Assembly (NCBI GenBank): GCA_965224275.1
Contig: CBDCYR010000009.1
Location: 310,001 to 374,000 of the forward strand
Source: CAUZWH01 sp965224275
GTDB lineage: Bacteria > Pseudomonadota > Alphaproteobacteria > SHVV01
DNA: 64,000 nt
Direction: 5' to 3'
Shown here: one piece after another, positions 27,965-36,410 of the stretch
Layout of the letters: every line of letters starts with the position of its first letter
Numbering within the stretch: the stretch's first letter is position 1
Made by a program: the position numbers and the translations under genes
The notes under the pieces: generated by a model
The model's input: the letters and a program-made list of their open reading frames with translations, nothing else
Told to the model about the DNA's origin: nothing
Database searches by the model: none

Positions 27965-28054
27965 GGAGGGGTGCCGGAGTGGTCGAACGGGGCGGTCTCG
28001 AAAACCGTTGTACTCGTGAGAGTACCGTGGGTTCGAATCCCACCCCCTCCGCCA
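27965..28054 (+). tRNA. tRNA-Ser (anticodon CGA)
   Basis: The acceptor stem GGAGGGG pairs with CCCCTCC, discriminator G and an encoded CCA follow. The anticodon loop CTCGAAA is closed by GCGGT/ACCGT and gives anticodon CGA, reading UCG. A long variable arm (TTGTACTCGTGAGAGTAC) marks a class II tRNA, and the T arm GGGTTCGAATCCC is standard. Confidence 0.97.
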
Positions 28055-28115
28055 ATTTTCTAGAGGGCCTAGAGATCGCTGAAAATAGCGGATTCTAGGC
28101 CCTCTAGAAAATTGG
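28052..28115. repeat. Perfect 22-bp inverted repeat starting in the tRNA-Ser CCA end
   Basis: Positions 28052-28073 and 28094-28115 are exact reverse complements; the left arm begins with the CCA of the tRNA gene. The 20-base centre holds a smaller stem (CGCT-GAAAAT-AGCG), giving one long nested hairpin. It may terminate the tRNA transcript, but it lacks a T tract; an insertion or attachment scar is also possible. Confidence 0.85.
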
Positions 28116-28139
28116 AACGCTAAACGAACGCGGGCGTAG

Positions 28140-28757
28140 GTCCTGCTTCAAATCCTCATTTTCTGGCTGTGTCTAATCCATGTTCCGAGGTTATTGGCTG
28201 TTGTCCGTGAGCATAAGTTCGGTGCCATCTTAGTCTTTCTCGCGATATCGATTGTGGTGTCGCTCGTCGCTAGACAGATCTGGGACACGATGGAACTCCG
28301 CCATCTCCTGCCCCACCACTTTATGTGGACCTTCGTTATAGGCTCGCTGATCTGGTTCGCGGTTTCTGGCGATGACCACCGACAACGAATGCGACGAAAA
28401 GTAATTGCATCCGCTGCGCTATTGCTCGCGGTGGTCATCCAATACGAGATCATTTCGTTCAATAACGAGGTCTCGCGGATGTCCTGGCTAGCAATCGGTG
28501 GTTTGTCGTTGATTTGGTTGGGACCTATCAAGATGCCGAGCCCGATCGCCTTGTTTCTCTCGCTCATCGGCCAGGCGTCGTTCTACATCTACATATTACA
28601 CCCGGTGTTTGGTTATTTCCCCCGCTACGTGTTCGAGTGGGAAGGTGAGGTGTATTTTTTCTTGATAGGATTAGGCGGGAGCTTGGCAGCTTATTTGATC
28701 GCCGTGTCAGCGCTGAGAAACCGAGGATTCTTTGCGTCACCGGCCGGAGCAGTCTGA
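28140..28757 (+). pseudogene. C-terminal fragment of an acyltransferase-3-like membrane protein
   Basis: An open frame from 28140 (after a TAG) encodes about five hydrophobic helices, such as FGAILVFLAISIVVSLVARQ, VIASAALLLAVVIQYEI and VYFFLIGLGGSLAAYLIAV. It also has the segment GQASFYIYILHPVFGYF, which resembles the last helices of OafA/NolX-type acyltransferases. The catalytic N-terminal half is missing and the only start codons are weak (TTG at 28194). It begins just after the tRNA hairpin, so the missing part was lost in a rearrangement at the tRNA. Family call is tentative. Confidence 0.5.
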
Positions 28758-29120
28758 TCGGTGGGCGATTCGTTTCCGGTCACGTATGTGGAATTCCCTG
28801 GGGACGTTCGCACATGCCCATATTCTGGCCTACGACTGTATGCTGCCGCAGGGCCGCTTGGGGATACAAAAGCGAGATCTTGGCCGCCTTTGAGGCGCCC
28901 TCTCGATGTCCGATATTTGCCGTTCAAGCCGTCAAAAATCTTCGTCCGGTTACGGGGTAACACAAGACCCTTTAGCAAAGAATGTCGTTTAACCCCAAAG
29001 CTAACGTTGTTCGCGAGCGCGCAAAACGGGGGAAAATGACCCCACTGCGGAAATTCCGGCGCTACTATCCGCCCCGCAGTGAAGGTGCTTCCTCGACCGA
29101 GGACCGCGACCCAAGCGCCA
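28758..29120. other. Intergenic region, no gene recognised
   Basis: Short open frames on both strands have no recognisable domain, biased codon use or ribosome binding site. I see no clear repeat or terminator here. Confidence 0.5.
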
Positions 29121-29387
29121 CTAGCGCATGGAGGACAAATTAGCGATCAGGATCTGGTTGGCGAGGCGAATCTCCTCTGCGACCTTGTCGCCCGTGCGGC
29201 GATCGGTCGAAAGGACTTCCGTGGTCGCTTCCGTCGAGCGTTCAACGCTCTTTTCAAGAGCCTTGACGATCACCTGTTCAATGGCTCGGGCGACTTTATC
29301 ACCCTGGGCCCCGCTAGGGCGCACTCCAAGAATGTCAAAAATTTCCTGAGTTACTTTCTGGGCGCGGATACTAAGATTCTTGCTCAT
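29121..29387 (-). CDS. Small hypothetical protein, helical
   Basis: An 88-aa protein beginning MSKNLSIRAQKVTQEIFDIL. The ATG at 29387 has GGGAG 6 bases upstream (GGAGAGGGAGCAT before the ATG), which favours it over a start 33 bases earlier. The sequence looks fully alpha-helical and amphipathic (VARAIEQVIVKALEKSVERS) and charge-balanced, without membrane segments or cysteines. I do not recognise the family. It stands alone in an accessory region. Confidence 0.6.
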   Translation of the reverse strand: MSKNLSIRAQKVTQEIFDILGVRPSGAQGDKVARAIEQVIVKALEKSVERSTEATTEVLSTDRRTGDKVAEEIRLANQILIANLSSMR

Positions 29388-29576
29388 ATGCTCCCTCTCC
29401 AATGCCGGGGGATCGCTCATTATCCTCGAAAATCCGACCCGCGCCCATTGCTGCGAGTGACCAATGGCGCAGGTCTATTTACCCGTTCACAGCGCATGCG
29501 ATGACGCTTGGTGTTGGGAGAAGCTCACCCCACAACTGATGAACGCCGATCACCGACTTCCTCGCGAACCTGCCGC

Positions 29577-29730
29577 GACGGCGTCGATGACCTTATCGTC
29601 GGAGCCGCCTATGCGAACAACGACACCGGCAATCGTTCGTGATATTCGGCGGCGACTTCACGGGACTGGTAACACACCAAAGTGGCTCAGGAAGCAGCGA
29701 TGTGCTTAAGGGAATATCGGGTAATGGTGC
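29577..29730 (+). pseudogene. FG-GAP repeat relic of a large surface protein
   Basis: One frame reads DGVDDLIVGAAYANNDTGN, the classic FG-GAP calcium-loop and strand pattern. After a one-frame shift it continues FVIFGGDFTGLVTHQSGSG and SSDVLKGISGNGA, the usual transition from FG-GAP to hemolysin-type repeats. It ends at the convergent amidase stop. No start and no upstream part are visible, so it is debris of a much larger adhesin or integrin-like gene. The intervening 29388-29576 shows nothing else. Confidence 0.65.
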
Positions 29731-31164
29731 TCAGGCGGAGACCAGCGGTCGCCTGTCCATCCAGGGCCGCGCTTCCTCAAGCTGCGCGGCGAGGCGGAAG
29801 AGCGTCGCCTCCTCGGCAGCTCGGGCGATGAAATGTGCCCCGACCGGCAGGCCGTCCGCGGTCCAGTGGAGCGGCACCGACATGGCGGGGTTCCCGGTGA
29901 CGTTGGCGAGCGGCGTGAAGGCGGCAACCGCGAAGACCGCCTCGCGGGCTCGTTCGCGGTTGCCGTCAACGTAGTCGAAGCTCCCGAGCGGCATCGGCGG
30001 TTCGGCAACGGTGGGCGTCAGCATGAGGTCGTAAGTGTCGAGGAACCGTGCCAGATCGCGTGACGCCGCCTGCAGGTCTTGTACGGCAAGGAGATAGTCG
30101 GCGGTCGTCTGAGCGTGCGCAACCTCCAGCATACGCCAAGTCCAAGGCTCGAAATCCTCCTGCCGGGGCGCGCGGCCCATGCGCCGCGACCAGTCCTCGA
30201 CCGCCCAGCCGAGGAATCCGACCCAGATGACTGAGAATTTCTCGCCGAGCGTGGGATCGAAAGCGGGCTCCGCCTCCTCGACGGCGTGTCCGAGTTCGGC
30301 ACACAGTTCGGCCGCGGCTTTGGCGGCGGTGAGACATTCGGGATGCACGGGCGCGCCGTTGATCGGCCTGGTCGAGAGTGCGATCCGGAGTTGGCCGGGA
30401 TCGGCGCCGACTTCCTGCGCGAAGGGCCGCGCGGGTGGCAGCGCCCAGTAGGGATCGCCCGGCGCCGGCCCCGCCGTGGCATCGAGTAGGGCGCCGCTGT
30501 CGCGCACCGACCGGCTGACGACGTGCTCGGCGACGATGCCGCTTGCGACGTCGCCGTAATGCGGGGCGAGACTGTTGCGCCCGCGGCTCGGTTTGAGCCC
30601 GAAGACGCCGCAGCACGAGGCCGGGATGCGGATCGAGCCGCCGCCGTCATTGGCGTGGGCCGCCGGAACCAGTCCCGCGGCGACTGCCGCCGCCGCCCCG
30701 CCGCTCGACCCACCGGGCGTGCGGGCCGGGTCCCAGGGGTTGCGGGTCGGGCCAAAGAGTGCGGGCTCGGTCGTCGGCAGCAGGCCGAATTCGGGCGTGT
30801 TGGTCTTGCCGAAGATGACCAGCCCGGCCGCCTTGTAGCGCCGGGTGAGTTCCTGGTCGTCCTGCGAGACGTTGTGCTCGCCCAGGAAGCGCGAGCCTTC
30901 CGACATCGCAACGCCGGCATATTCGGCCGCGAGATCCTTTAGGAGGAAGGGCACGCCCTTGAAGGGGCCGTCCGGCAGGCCCGCCGCCAGCGCCGCCAGC
31001 GCTTCGCCCTCCATCGGACGGATGACAGCGTTCAACTGCGGGTTCAGCCGCTCCAGCCGGGCGAGGGCGGCCTGAAGCAGTTCGGCCGGGCTCGCCGCGC
31101 CTTGCGAAACCAATTCGGCCTGCGTCGTGGCGTCGAGCCAGGCGAAATCATCTGATGCGGTCAC
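29731..31164 (-). CDS. Amidase (amidase signature family)
   Basis: A 477-aa amidase. The Ser-cisSer-Lys triad is visible: Lys in VPFLLKDLAAEYAG, the glycine/serine-rich signature GGSSGGAAAAVAAGLVPAAH, and the nucleophile serine in DGGGSIRIPASCCGVFGLKP. C-terminal segments AFTPLANVTGNPAMSVPLHW and DGLPVGAHFIAR are standard. The substrate cannot be deduced; it is not gatA, since no gatC or gatB is nearby. Monocistronic. Confidence 0.9.
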   Translation of the reverse strand: MTASDDFAWLDATTQAELVSQGAASPAELLQAALARLERLNPQLNAVIRPMEGEALAALAAGLPDGPFKGVPFLLKDLAAEYAGVAMSEGSRFLGEHNVSQDDQELTRRYKAAGLVIFGKTNTPEFGLLPTTEPALFGPTRNPWDPARTPGGSSGGAAAAVAAGLVPAAHANDGGGSIRIPASCCGVFGLKPSRGRNSLAPHYGDVASGIVAEHVVSRSVRDSGALLDATAGPAPGDPYWALPPARPFAQEVGADPGQLRIALSTRPINGAPVHPECLTAAKAAAELCAELGHAVEEAEPAFDPTLGEKFSVIWVGFLGWAVEDWSRRMGRAPRQEDFEPWTWRMLEVAHAQTTADYLLAVQDLQAASRDLARFLDTYDLMLTPTVAEPPMPLGSFDYVDGNRERAREAVFAVAAFTPLANVTGNPAMSVPLHWTADGLPVGAHFIARAAEEATLFRLAAQLEEARPWMDRRPLVSA

Positions 31165-31733
31165 TGCGCCCCCCGGTGCGATGGAACGCCCACTCTGGTC
31201 TCAGATTGCTTGATTCCCCGCGACCCGACAAGCGGTGCTTGGAATAGCTCACCCGAGCCGTCTCCTAGCATCGAGTTTGCCTTGCACGCCAATGTGTGGG
31301 TTTGCCGACGCCGCGTCGTTCTAGGCATTCGGAACGACTTCCGTTGTTGAGTGTGATCGCGACCTCAAGTCGAAAAGGCGGGCTCGAATCGTCTTAAAAC
31401 CGAACCGCGCCTCGGCAAGCCCACTCTTCTCATGCTCGCGTGTTTTTCTAGCGGTAGCCTTGACCGCAGCCAAGCTCCCCATCGCGTCGCGGCGCACGAA
31501 ATCTGATTCGACTATGCACGAGCGATTGATTGTTAAATAGGTAGAGATGCAAATGTCCGGCACCGAAAATTCACATCGATTGCGACAAAGGCGGTTATCA
31601 CGGCGCTTAAACGGTGCATCCAGCCGAACCATGCACCGATGAAGAAAAAAACCATCGCGCGAAAGGCGGTCGCTGGCACCCGATGCCGCCAATTCTAATG
31701 CTACTGTTGCGGGCTCGACAGGGTGCCGCCTAC
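31165..31733. other. Intergenic region of about 570 bp without recognised gene
   Basis: Upstream of the amidase, ending at the palindromic element. A 123-codon minus-strand frame (31321-31692) lacks a recognisable domain and GC3-type codon use; I treat it as non-coding. The segment 31500-31600 is notably more AT-rich than its neighbours. Confidence 0.5.
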
Positions 31734-32002
31734 CTAGTGGATGAAATCCAACATATGGTACCCATTCGACGGCTTGCCGAGTTCGCCGGTTAGGCGCGCG
31801 AAGCGTGGCGATGCCGGCGCATCGGAAGCTTTGCGTAACGCGGCCGGTGAGCTCGGCAAGCCGCCCTGTGGGTCGCCTATCACGGCCCCTCGGTGCGTCG
31901 AAACCCCTCGACGATGCAAAGGCATCGCCTGCGGGCTTCCTCCTGCCGAGCTACCGGGATACGCGATCGTATGGGTACCATATGTTGGATTCCATCCACT
32001 AG
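31734..32002. mobile_element. MITE-like palindromic element of 269 bp
   Basis: Ends are 32-bp inverted repeats (31734-31765 and 31971-32002) with a single mismatch, each bounded by CTAG, which could be a 4-bp target duplication of the IS5-type. Inside lies a second inverted pair (31770-31789 with 31844-31863, 18 of 20 matching) and small hairpins (GATGC-AAAG-GCATC). No coding capacity is apparent. Its right CTAG coincides with the stop codon of the MFS gene. Confidence 0.75.
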
Positions 32003-33480
32003 CCGCCCGGACGCAGGCGCCGCGGCAACCCGAGTGCAAACAGGATAACCAGGACGCCGAAGATCGCCGCGATCACGTAGACGTTGTGGAGTCCGTCGGC
32101 GAGCGCATCGACGACCGGGTGCAGCACGGCTGGCGTTAGTGCGCCGCGCCGTGCCGGATCGAGGATGGCTCGTGCCATCTCGTCGGCATTGGGGACGCGC
32201 GCGCGCAACGTTTCGGTTATCACCGCCCCGAGCAGTGCCGCGCCCAGCGCCTGTCCCAGCAGGCGGCTAAAAATGGTGGCCGAGGTTGCGGTGCCGCGCC
32301 GATTCCATGGTACCGATGTTTGCACCGCTACGATCAGGGGGCTGTGGCAAAAGCCGAGACCAGCGCCGACGAAGAAAGCGGCGGTGTAGATCCACACCAG
32401 ATCGGCGTCGGCAGGTGCCAGCGCCAGTATCGCGATGCCGAGGGTGATCGATACGCTGCCGATGCCGACGATCAGCCGGTATGACGAGTGCACCACGAGG
32501 CGCCCGGCGATGGCTGAAAAAACCGACCAGCCGATCGAGATGATGCCGATGCCGAGGGCAACCACCGTCGGCGAGGCGCCGAGCACGCCCTGGATGTGGG
32601 CGGGTAAGAACGCAAACACGCCGACCGTCGCCGCACCGAGCGTAATCATCGCGCCATTGGCCACGGCGAAAATCCGTTGCTGCCATAATTCGAGGGGCAT
32701 CATCGGATCCTTGGCGCGCCGCTCTTGACGGATAAACAAGGCGAACGCAACGATCGAAATCAAAACGAGTGCGCCAAATTCCGGCAGCGTGAGGTTAAGC
32801 GCCCGCACTAAGCCATACAGAATCGTTGAGCTCGCGATCACCAGCAAGAGGGCGCCGGCGACGTCGATATTAACCTCGCGCTTGGGCACTTCCTCGCGAT
32901 AGTAGATTGCGATCATCGACATCGCGACGAGGCCAATCGGCAGGTTGATCCAAAACACGAACCGCCAGTCAAAATAGGTAACAAAGAAAGCGCTCAGCGC
33001 CGGTCCGGCTAGGGCGGAGATACCCCAGACCGATGCCAGATAGCCTTGTATCTGGGATCGCCGTCGCGCCGGATAGATGTCGCCGACGATGGTCAATGCC
33101 ATGGGCATAATGGCACCGGCACCCAGCCCCTGTAGCGCCCGCGCTGCGACCAGTTGCAGCATGCTCGCCGCCAGGCCGCACAACAACGAGGCAAAAAGAA
33201 ATATCGCGGCGCCGGCGAACAGCGTCCGTCGTCTCCCGTAGAGGTCGCCGAGCTTGCCGTAAAGCGGCGAGGTTACCGCCTGCGCCAGCATGAAGGCCGA
33301 GAACACCCATCCGTAGAGGTGGAAGCCGCCGAGCTCGGTGGCGATCGAAGGAAGTGCTGTGGCCACCAGGGTGATTTCCATCGCCGGCATGAAAATCGTC
33401 ATCATCACGGCGAACAGAATCGAGCGTCGCTGGCCCTCGGATAGAGCTGGTTGCGTGGGCTCGCTGTCGCTTTTCACCAT
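31999..33480 (-). CDS. MFS transporter, DHA2/EmrB-QacA-type (14 TM)
   Basis: A 493-aa drug/proton antiporter-like protein with about 14 hydrophobic helices. Motif A reads GKLGDLYGRRRTLFAG between helices 2 and 3, and the DHA2 helix-1 region ITLVATALPSIATEL and the ARALQGLGAGAIMPM segment are present. Export of toxic compounds is the usual role; the substrate is unknown. The stop TAG is formed by the CTAG at the edge of the palindromic element, so that element lies exactly at its 3' end. Confidence 0.92.
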   Translation of the reverse strand: MVKSDSEPTQPALSEGQRRSILFAVMMTIFMPAMEITLVATALPSIATELGGFHLYGWVFSAFMLAQAVTSPLYGKLGDLYGRRRTLFAGAAIFLFASLLCGLAASMLQLVAARALQGLGAGAIMPMALTIVGDIYPARRRSQIQGYLASVWGISALAGPALSAFFVTYFDWRFVFWINLPIGLVAMSMIAIYYREEVPKREVNIDVAGALLLVIASSTILYGLVRALNLTLPEFGALVLISIVAFALFIRQERRAKDPMMPLELWQQRIFAVANGAMITLGAATVGVFAFLPAHIQGVLGASPTVVALGIGIISIGWSVFSAIAGRLVVHSSYRLIVGIGSVSITLGIAILALAPADADLVWIYTAAFFVGAGLGFCHSPLIVAVQTSVPWNRRGTATSATIFSRLLGQALGAALLGAVITETLRARVPNADEMARAILDPARRGALTPAVLHPVVDALADGLHNVYVIAAIFGVLVILFALGLPRRLRPGG

Positions 33481-33740
33481 GGCTCAAACCAGCCTAGCGC
33501 TAAAAACGCCGGAGTCGCATGCCGCCAGCGTCGAAGCGTAAACATCGAGCCATCGTATTTGTGGTGGGCGGGTATCGAGTGGATGTTTTACCAGGCCGGG
33601 CGTGCGAACAACGCCCCGCGAATACGGTAAGAACATTGGCTTGAGCCTGTCAACGCGCCGCCGTAATTGTGCATGGATTGCGCGTGATGGCAGTATCGAC
33701 TGTGTTGCTATGGGACCATGAGAATGAGTAAGGACTGAAC

Positions 33741-34253
33741 GTGATTCGCTCTCGCTCCATCGCGGTTGCACTGGTGCTTGTCGTTGTCTTCGGTGTCGCT
33801 GCTTCGGCGCCCGCGCATGAGTATAAAATCGGCAAAATTGGCGTCGCCACACCGTGGGCACGGGCAACGATTGGTGCCGGTAAGACCGGCGTTGTCTATC
33901 TAACGGTCCATAACCGCGGTACCACGACCGATCACTTAATTGCGGTCTCAACCTCGATCGCAAAACGCGCCGCTTTGCACACCCACAAGATGGACAAAGG
34001 CGTCATGAGGATGCGCCCGGTTGAGGCGATCGAGCTGGCGCAGGGTAAAACCATCACACTTGCGCCCGGCGGCACGCACATCATGCTGATGGGATTGAAG
34101 TATCCGCTCCGCAAGGGCGGCACGTTCCCTCTGACACTAACGTTTGCCGAGGCGGGGAGCGCGACGATCACGATTGATATCCAATCCGCCACCGCCGCTG
34201 GCGGTCATGCGCACAAAAGCGGCCACGGGAAGACGACCAGCAAAAGCGAGTAG
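33741..34253 (+). CDS. Periplasmic copper chaperone PCu(A)C
   Basis: A 170-aa secreted protein with a signal peptide (SIAVALVLVVVFGVAASAPA) and a PCu(A)C domain. Copper ligands follow the family spacing: HTHKMDKGVMRMR then GGTHIMLMGL (His and Met pairs). The C-terminus is His/Lys-rich (GGHAHKSGHGK) and may bind extra metal. The start is GTG at 33741 following AGTAAGGA. Such proteins deliver copper to the CuA or CuB site of cytochrome oxidase. No oxidase or SCO gene is adjacent. Confidence 0.92.
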   Translation: MIRSRSIAVALVLVVVFGVAASAPAHEYKIGKIGVATPWARATIGAGKTGVVYLTVHNRGTTTDHLIAVSTSIAKRAALHTHKMDKGVMRMRPVEAIELAQGKTITLAPGGTHIMLMGLKYPLRKGGTFPLTLTFAEAGSATITIDIQSATAAGGHAHKSGHGKTTSKSE

Positions 34254-34353
34254 CGCTTTGGCAATCGGTTCGAGCAACACCACGTTCGGGTTTGCTCGGT
34301 AAGCCAGCCGCTCGCCCGACGCCCGATGGTCGTTCGCAGTTGCTCAGGGTACG

Positions 34354-35850
34354 ATGCAGCTTTGCGGCAATCGACCGGTCATGTCTTTAACCGAAAAAGC
34401 AATCGGCGCGGGTACGTGGGCGCTCGCGCATAATGGCGGCCGGGAAATCATCGCCCTGCTGCTGTTCCTTGCCCTCGCGCGCTTCTTCCTCAGCGAAAGC
34501 GATTTTGGGCTCGCGGCGCTGGCAAACATCCTTGTTGTGTTCTTCCTGGCGTTCGCCAAGCTCGGGCTCAATGCCGCGCTGGTTCAGCGCGGGAATTTGA
34601 ACGACCAGCACATCAACGCGGCGTTTTGGACTCAGGCCATCGCGGGCCTCCTCATAACGGTGACCCTTATTCTCCTCGCGGGTAGCATTGCCGACGTGTT
34701 GGGCGAGCCAAAACTCGAACCGGTGCTTGAAGTGGTGGCTGTGTCTATCGTGGTGTCGTCGCTGGGCTCCACCCAGGAGGCTTTGCTACGCCGAGACATG
34801 CGCTTTCGCCCGATCGCTGCCATGGGTCTTATTTCGATTACTTGCGGCGCTGTCGCTGCCATGGTTGTCGCTGCCGCCGGCGGTGGCGTGTGGAGCCTGG
34901 TTTGTCTGTACCTTGTTAGCCGCACAGTCGGGACGATCATTTTGTGGATCGCCAATCCGTGGCGGCCCTCGATCAGGTTCAGCTTTTTTCATTTGCGCGA
35001 GCTTTCGGCGATAGGCGTTGGCGCCGCCGGCATAGCAATCGTCTCGATAGCGAGCCTGCAACTTGACCAGTTCATTGTCGGTAGTTCGCTCGGCGTGGCA
35101 GCCCTGGGTGTCTACTACGTGGCCAGCCGCCTCGTCTCAGCGATAACCAAAGTCGGTGTAACGAGCATTTGGAGTCTGGCGTTAACCAGCTTCGCCAAGG
35201 TCAAAGACGATCGGGTCCGCCTACATCGGGGTTTCCAACGCGCGCTTCAGTACAGCGGAACGGTTACATTTCCGGCCCTGCTCGGCTTGATGGCGACGAG
35301 CAATGAAATCGTCCCGGTTCTTTTTGGCGATCGCTGGGTCGCGGCATCGGGCGTGCTGAGATGGTTATGCGCCGCGGCGATCCTCGGATCGATCGCGACC
35401 AATGTTCCGTCGCTGTTGATTGCGGTGGGCCGGCCGGGGCGGGCTTTTTTCCTTAGCCTCACCGGCGCTGTCACAATGGTTTTGTTCGGCCTGATCGGCG
35501 CGACATTCGGGATTGAAGGCGTCGCCATCGCCCATGTCGCGCGGCGGGCCGTAATGCTGCTGATGTGGATCGTTGTGACCTACGCGACTGTCGCGTTGAC
35601 GCTGCCGATGTTCATACGTCCGCTGGTTAGACCGATGGTGGCGGCCGGGAGTATGGTGGTTGCGGTTTTGCTGTTTCGTTATTTGACGCTTGAGTTGTTG
35701 TCCTGGCCGCGCCTTGTCGTTCTGGTGGTTGAGATCATCGCGGGCGTAGTTGTTTGGGCCGCCGTTTTGCGTGTGATCGAGCCGGAGGTCTTTGGTCGGC
35801 TGCTCGATCAGGTAAAGAAGATTGCGCCGGGTCAGCCACTGAGTTCTTAA
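34354..35850 (+). CDS. Polysaccharide flippase (Wzx/MOP family)
   Basis: A 498-aa membrane protein with 12-14 hydrophobic helices and the N-terminal pattern of lipopolysaccharide flippases (EKAIGAGTWALAHNGGREII, FAKLGLNAALVQRGNLND). Central features such as QLDQFIVGSSLGVAALGVYY and VPVLFGDRWVAASGVLRW are typical. It should flip lipid-linked sugars across the inner membrane. ATG 34354 has CAGGG upstream; ATG 34381 (MSLTEKAIG) is an alternative closer to the family norm. No glycosyltransferases remain around it, so it is isolated from its pathway. Confidence 0.85.
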   Translation: MQLCGNRPVMSLTEKAIGAGTWALAHNGGREIIALLLFLALARFFLSESDFGLAALANILVVFFLAFAKLGLNAALVQRGNLNDQHINAAFWTQAIAGLLITVTLILLAGSIADVLGEPKLEPVLEVVAVSIVVSSLGSTQEALLRRDMRFRPIAAMGLISITCGAVAAMVVAAAGGGVWSLVCLYLVSRTVGTIILWIANPWRPSIRFSFFHLRELSAIGVGAAGIAIVSIASLQLDQFIVGSSLGVAALGVYYVASRLVSAITKVGVTSIWSLALTSFAKVKDDRVRLHRGFQRALQYSGTVTFPALLGLMATSNEIVPVLFGDRWVAASGVLRWLCAAAILGSIATNVPSLLIAVGRPGRAFFLSLTGAVTMVLFGLIGATFGIEGVAIAHVARRAVMLLMWIVVTYATVALTLPMFIRPLVRPMVAAGSMVVAVLLFRYLTLELLSWPRLVVLVVEIIAGVVVWAAVLRVIEPEVFGRLLDQVKKIAPGQPLSS

Positions 35851-36093
35851 GGGGTTTCTCCGGTAGAGCCGTCCCTACTCATACGGGCGAGCATCGCGGT
35901 CGCGACGTCGGGTACGTGCGGTTGTTTGATTAGGCTTAGGTGATCCCCAGGCACCTCCATTATTTCGAGCTCGCCACCGCGCTCGATCACCGGTCCGGTA
36001 CATGCGTGCTCCCGAGTTAACCGACAAATACGGATCAGTCGGTAAAATCAGGCTGGCGCTGGTTGACCAGAGACCTGATCGCTGGATGCTCAA
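35847..36093 (-). pseudogene. NRPS relic: adenylation-domain and thioesterase fragments
   Basis: In one frame the minus strand reads SGARMYRTGDRARWRA, which matches the conserved YRTGD motif of adenylation domains. In an adjacent frame it continues ERGGELEIMEVPGDHLSLIK followed by QPHV, which matches the conserved C-terminal histidine region of type I thioesterases, and reaches a stop at 35847. The two cores are only about 15 codons apart, whereas in a real synthetase a carrier domain and most of the thioesterase would separate them. So this is a deletion relic of a larger biosynthetic gene. Confidence 0.6.
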
Positions 36094-36340
36094 ACTGCTA
36101 ATCCTCTCGTGTCGGGTTCAGTCATGGGGAATCGGCTCTGTACTCTTGTTGATCTTCGAACACGCAGAGCGCAGCGCGGGTGTTCGCATGCTGGCGGAGC
36201 ACCGGCCGGCCAGCCGCAATCGAATTATGCATATCACGCTGCGCTTTGCGGGATTCCGTGAGTTCGATCGGTCCAACGGTCTGGTCATCCCTCGCGCACG
36301 ATTTACAGGATCTTGCCGATTACCCGTCGTTCATGCGTAT
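36050..36340 (+). pseudogene. FkbH-like HAD protein fragment
   Basis: The plus strand encodes RLALVDQRPDRWMLKLLILS followed by CRVQSWGIGSVLLLIFEHAE and MLAEHRPASRNRIM, the C-terminal acyltransferase-like part of FkbH-type proteins (LSCRV signature, then RPTxRNxxM). Later residues (HDLQDLADYPSFMRI) are in another frame, and the HAD phosphatase half is absent. FkbH makes glyceryl-carrier-protein in polyketide and some NRPS pathways, so this fits the neighbouring thioesterase relic. Recognition is by motif only. Confidence 0.6.
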
Positions 36341-36410
36341 TAAGCATCGCCTACGCAATCTAGGTCCCGCAACCCCCGCGAACGTTTGATAACCTACCAT
36401 CACCCCCGCT

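Noticed and set aside
29731..31164. GatA subunit of the amidotransferase
   Set aside because: Amidase signature fits, but no gatB or gatC nearby and the overall sequence is of the general amidase type.
31321..31692. 123-codon minus-strand frame as a gene
   Set aside because: No domain, no ribosome site, and codon use unlike neighbours.
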